The notes under the pieces were generated by a model that was given only the letters and a program-made list of their open reading frames with translations, did not search any database and was not told the origin of the DNA. From contig JAUZOX010000173.1 in NCBI GenBank assembly GCA_030706265.1, positions 1-6,212 of the forward strand: DNA of 6,212 nucleotides, written 5' to 3'. The stretch is from Bacteroidota bacterium. GTDB lineage: Bacteria; Bacteroidota; Bacteroidia; Bacteroidales; Cfx3-03. The position numbers and the translations under genes are program-made. Shown piece after piece: positions 4,340 through 6,212 of the stretch (the first letter of the stretch is position 1; each line of letters starts with the position of its first letter).

Positions 4340-5968
4340 ATGAGTTTTATCGTCACATTATTAAATGGAGAACAAAATGCGTTTAAACCGAAATCGTTGA
4401 CACCTATACAAAGGATTACGCTTCGGTTTATCGTCGTAGGACTGATCTATTTTGGTTTGGCTGCCCTTGAAGGCATGATCATGCGGGTGCATGAAATCAG
4501 CCCCATTCCAGGTGTCGATGCCGGGCATTTCTTTGCGATGATGACGGTGCATCCCCTGGTAGGCATATTCGGATCTACTTACATGATCGTTTTTGGTGCC
4601 TTTTTGTTTCTTGTCCCGTTTCTGATGAAAAAACCTTTATGGAGTCTTAAACTGGCACACTGGACCTTTTACCTGATCACATTTGGTACGCTGACCATGT
4701 GGTCTGCCGGATTCTTTACCCATTATTCACCGCTCTATACCTTGTACTGGCCCCTTCCGGCCGATGTAAGCCAATTCAGTGCCTGGGGCGGAACTGTTTT
4801 TATCCTGGGCATAGCCGTGATCATGGTGGGGACGATACTATATGTCATCAATATTTTTAAAACAATTGTGTATACCCCTGATGGCATGCCTGAACAGCCT
4901 TCGGGGGCACTCATCGCCTCTGCTTTGGGGGTTGTGGGGTTAAAAAACCTCTTCACCAGCAGAAAGACCGAACACCTGGTTGTGCTTCCCGTGGCGGCAA
5001 TTGCCCGGGGAACGGTGGATGTGATGCTGAATTCCCTGATCATCACTTTTGCCGGAATCCTGATCCTGATATTCCTGGTCGCAGAACTCATGGGGATTAG
5101 TTTAAGGTCGACGGTGATAGATGCACTGCTGTATAAGAATATTTACTGGTGGGGGCTTGATTTGGTCGCCGACGGGCTGGTGCTGATTTTCGTTGCCGGC
5201 ACCTGGTATCTGTTGGCAACCCTCATCACCGGGAAAAAACTTTTCATGGAAAACTTTGCCCGCGCTGCCTTGCTTTTGGAACTTGTGGTTTCATGGACAG
5301 TGTGGTCGCATCACCTGATGTCGGATCAGGCTCAACCGGGTGTATTGAAAGTGGTATCGGGTGAAATGGTGACGGCTTTTGAATTGATCACCCAGGGACT
5401 GGCATTTTTTATTACGCTGGTAACGCTGTGGAGTGCCCGTCCGCTTAAGATGACCAACGAGCTCAAGTTCCTGTTAGCCGGTTTGCTGGGCTTTGCATTG
5501 GCCGTTCCGCCCGGAATCCTTCAGGCAGACCTTGGACTAAACCGGATTGTGCACAACACACAATGGATCGTAGGACCTCATGTGCATGTTGCGATCCTGA
5601 TAGGACTTTCCATGACGCTTTATTCGGCTATCTATCTGCTCTTTCCGATTCTGACGAATGGTGCAAAGTTGTACAGTCAAAAATTGGCTAACTATCACTT
5701 CTGGGCATTTTTATTGGGAGGCATCGGGATGGGTGCTTTTATGGGAATGGCCGGGTTGAAAGGGATGTTGCGCCGTTCACTTTATCTGAATGGAGAATAT
5801 CACATCTATATGATCCTGGCAGGAATATGTGGTGCTGTACTCTTTTCGGCATTTCTGGTATTCTTTTATAACATCGTGATGAGTTTGGGAATCAAGGGGG
5901 TATTGGGAATCTTCGGCCCGTCGAAATCCGGGACTAAAGAGATGGTGCCGACGGCTGCTACAGGATAA
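4340..5968 (+). CDS. Atypical B-type heme-copper oxidoreductase subunit I (candidate NO reductase)
   Basis: This 542-residue protein has about 12 membrane helices and aligns with ba3-type (B-family) subunit I throughout, for example VHNTQWIVGPHVHVAIL against VHNTAWVPGHFHLQVA. The heme ligands are kept: H71 (helix II, MTVHPL), H414 and H416 (helix X). The helix VII copper ligands H324-H325 (VWSHHLM) are also kept. In helix VI, WWGLDLVAD aligns with WWTGHPIVY, so D274 replaces the CuB-ligand His and D278 the active-site Tyr. Glutamates E342 and E348 lie in helix VIII. The enzyme probably binds two hemes and a non-standard metal, and reduces NO or another acceptor in the cytoplasmic membrane. 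Compared with ba3 there is an extra loop of about 30 residues between helices IV and V (within about 174-227). The frame is open from TTG 4286, but ATG 4340 is preferred: it is the first ATG and leaves a normal short N-terminus. There is no clear Shine-Dalgarno sequence. Confidence 0.9.
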   Translation: MSFIVTLLNGEQNAFKPKSLTPIQRITLRFIVVGLIYFGLAALEGMIMRVHEISPIPGVDAGHFFAMMTVHPLVGIFGSTYMIVFGAFLFLVPFLMKKPLWSLKLAHWTFYLITFGTLTMWSAGFFTHYSPLYTLYWPLPADVSQFSAWGGTVFILGIAVIMVGTILYVINIFKTIVYTPDGMPEQPSGALIASALGVVGLKNLFTSRKTEHLVVLPVAAIARGTVDVMLNSLIITFAGILILIFLVAELMGISLRSTVIDALLYKNIYWWGLDLVADGLVLIFVAGTWYLLATLITGKKLFMENFARAALLLELVVSWTVWSHHLMSDQAQPGVLKVVSGEMVTAFELITQGLAFFITLVTLWSARPLKMTNELKFLLAGLLGFALAVPPGILQADLGLNRIVHNTQWIVGPHVHVAILIGLSMTLYSAIYLLFPILTNGAKLYSQKLANYHFWAFLLGGIGMGAFMGMAGLKGMLRRSLYLNGEYHIYMILAGICGAVLFSAFLVFFYNIVMSLGIKGVLGIFGPSKSGTKEMVPTAATG

Positions 5969-6187
5969 TTCTTTTAGCCTTTTCGTCCGTATTGCAAGGT
6001 GGAATTGCTTTTTTAATGAATTGCGATGAGACCTTAATCCGGATACTCCTGCTTTTGGGGGTCATTCCTTTAATAACACTTTTGCCAAGAATTCAGCCCA
6101 ATCCCATTCAATTCATAATAAAAAAACAAATGAATTTAACACTATACTTGAAATGAATAAATGTGATGATTGTAAACCCGGGAAGTG
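5969..6187. other. Intergenic region after the oxidoreductase operon
   Basis: No strong terminator follows the operon; the best candidate is a weak GCAA...TTGC hairpin ending in TTTTTTAA near 5991-6017. AATTCAT (6110-6116) and ATGAATT (6130-6136) form a 7-bp inverted repeat with a 13-nt A-rich centre. TATACTTG (6143-6150) is one base from the Bacteroidota -7 consensus but has no TTG at the right distance. These may be the promoter and operator of the gene starting near the window end. Confidence 0.35.
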
Positions 6188-6188
6188 A
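6153..6188 (+). other. Possible 11-codon ORF (MNKCDDCKPGK) overlapping the next start
   Basis: ATG 6153 opens a short frame with a CxxC pair. Its TGA stop (6186-6188) shares its last base with the ATG at 6188, a TGATG arrangement typical of translational coupling. It could be a leader peptide, or chance in an AT-rich region. Nothing else supports it. Confidence 0.15.
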
Positions 6189-6212
6189 TGAAAAAAAGAG
6201 TTTTTGAAAATC
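6188..6212 (+). CDS. Start of an unidentified gene, cut by the window end
   Basis: ATG 6188 opens a frame that reads MKKRVFEN before the window ends. The Lys-Arg start would suit several kinds of protein, and no family can be assigned from eight residues. It is on the same strand as the oxidoreductase operon, 219 nt after its stop, and would probably have its own promoter. Confidence 0.3.

Noticed and set aside
4735..5091. 118-codon minus-strand frame inside subunit I
   Set aside because: It is a shadow of a long, clearly recognisable membrane protein gene on the plus strand, with no family resemblance of its own.

Overview
The window looks like chromosomal DNA of a member of the Bacteroidota. 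Several intergenic regions carry the TAnnTTTG-type -7 element of that phylum, most genes have no Shine-Dalgarno sequence, and the first gene is a GH31 glycosidase typical of glycan degraders. This assignment rests on style and gene content, not on a marker gene.

Layout. Positions 1-627 hold the 3' end of a GH31 alpha-glucosidase-like gene (+). It is followed by about 115 nt with nested inverted repeats (632-746) that could fold as a three-way junction. An NADPH-dependent FMN reductase-family gene (904-1485, +) and a nitroreductase with an N-terminal 2x[4Fe-4S] ferredoxin domain (1731-2597, +) come next. A convergent iron-sulfur flavoprotein (2650-3285, -) is followed by a 449-nt divergent intergenic region and then a two-gene operon (+). 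The operon encodes a cupredoxin-like subunit II (3735-4283) and a 12-helix heme-copper oxidoreductase subunit I (4340-5968). A new gene probably begins at 6188.

Most notable system. The pair at 3735-5968 resembles a B-type (ba3-like) terminal oxidase in overall sequence, but its redox centres are altered. Subunit II has lost all but one of the residues that bind CuA. Subunit I keeps the heme-ligand histidines and the helix VII His-His pair. In helix VI, however, Asp replaces both the CuB-ligand His and the position of the cross-linked active-site Tyr. Helix VIII carries two glutamates. This fits the atypical heme-copper families proposed to reduce nitric oxide better than an oxygen reductase, and the electron donor should not be cytochrome c through CuA. 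Function is inferred.

Second notable signal. About 95-100 nt directly upstream of the ferredoxin-nitroreductase (+) and of the iron-sulfur flavoprotein (-) are homologous, roughly 70-75% identical by hand alignment, with a perfect 15-nt core. The two proteins are not homologous, so this looks like a shared regulatory leader linking two redox genes. Together with the FMN reductase and the unusual oxidoreductase, the region may be a redox or nitrosative-stress neighbourhood.
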